This document shows, one piece after another, positions 39,136 through 39,474 of a DNA stretch of 39,474 bases (its first letter is position 1; each line of letters begins with the position of its first letter). Both the position numbers and the translations under genes were made by a program. Source of the stretch: a virus; IMG/VR virus record IMGVR_UViG_3300033153_006183, positions 1-39,474 of that record. One strand, written 5' to 3'. The notes beneath the pieces were generated by a model. It was given only the letters and a program-made list of their open reading frames with translations. It did not search any database and had not been told where the DNA came from.

Positions 39136-39474
39136 TAAGTATCTTTTAACCAGTATGCAAACTGTCACCAATTTTCGGATTGGTTAAAGGATATAACAGA
39201 AGATAGTTTGCATACTCTTCTTTTATTAACTATCCCCCTTTACACATATCATTGTTTGGTAACGAGAGTATGAGACTCCTTTAAATAATCTCAGAGTTTG
39301 GAGAGCGTCCAAACGGAAATCTAAACGTTAAGCAGAAAATAGAGTGTCATAGCACGCATTAAGCGTACCGATGCCCGGAGAACACAAGCAGTTAAGAGTT
39401 GACCTTAATGGTCGAGGTAGATACAAGGCTCCCATCTATCTAAGTTATTTCTCTTTTCTTATTTATAATAGCTA
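39136..39474 (+). ncRNA. Structured leader or small RNA
   Basis: No credible gene. Helices include a 15-bp stem 39152-39166/39202-39216 (one G-U on this strand) with a nested 6-bp hairpin 39167-39184. An alternative pairing TTTAACCA (39145-39152) with TGGTTAAA (39181-39188) competes with both. Later come GTTTGGA/TCCAAAC (7 bp), ACGC/GCGT and GACC/GGTC hairpins. It probably continues past the window end into 1-119. No known RNA family recognised by eye. Confidence 0.5.

Noticed and set aside
39136-39474. Group I or group II intron
   Set aside because: No conserved catalytic core or domain V-like hairpin could be recognised and no split gene flanks the region.

Overview
This AT-rich 39.5 kb window reads as the genome of a P22-like short-tailed phage (podovirus) of a Gram-negative host. 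It is probably complete and opened at an arbitrary point of a circularly permuted map. The evidence is a P22-type set in near-P22 order on the minus strand: terminase small and large, portal, scaffold, coat, gp4-like, gp10-like, a collar/needle-position protein, gp7-like ejection protein, two further ejection-position proteins and a tailspike. The outer-membrane spanin (Rz1-type lipoprotein) and an M15 endolysin support a Gram-negative host. I saw no integrase. The host genus cannot be fixed from sequence alone.

Layout. Two divergent arms leave a regulatory hub at about 37.67-37.78 kb, where two near-identical promoters face apart around three operator-like repeats. The plus arm carries a GIY-YIG/HTH fusion protein (37806-38249) and small genes up to 39063. 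It then crosses a structured non-coding segment (39064-39474 joined to 1-119) and continues with a methyltransferase, a replication-like protein, SSB, YopX, a second methyltransferase and NinG, ending near 5997. A hairpin at 6011-6034 separates it from the convergent late arm. The minus arm first crosses three consecutive long-range RNA folds and a 22-bp perfect inverted repeat (37123-37624). It then reads a recombination module (DUF1351-like, RecT, metallo-beta-lactamase-fold protein), small zinc-binding proteins and an ASCH-like protein. The packaging, head, lysis and tail genes follow down to 6038.

Departures from P22 are instructive. The lysis cassette sits between a LamG-type structural protein and gp4, not ahead of the terminase. 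A plus-strand two-gene island (26930-27870) encoding a sigma-70 region-4-like zinc protein splits the head operon between portal and scaffold. The gp16 position holds a 1909-residue polyvalent protein. No helicase, primase or polymerase was seen, so replication must lean on the host.

The most promising undescribed biology lies in three places. The first is the switch region: GIY-YIG/HTH protein, paired promoters and the minus-strand three-domain RNA. The second is the structured plus-strand leader or ncRNA started by a strong promoter at 39101-39129. The third is a 5' leader at 2465-2622 that can pair with and mask the ribosome-binding site of the gene ahead of ssb. All functional statements come from reading motifs by eye; no database search or folding program was run.
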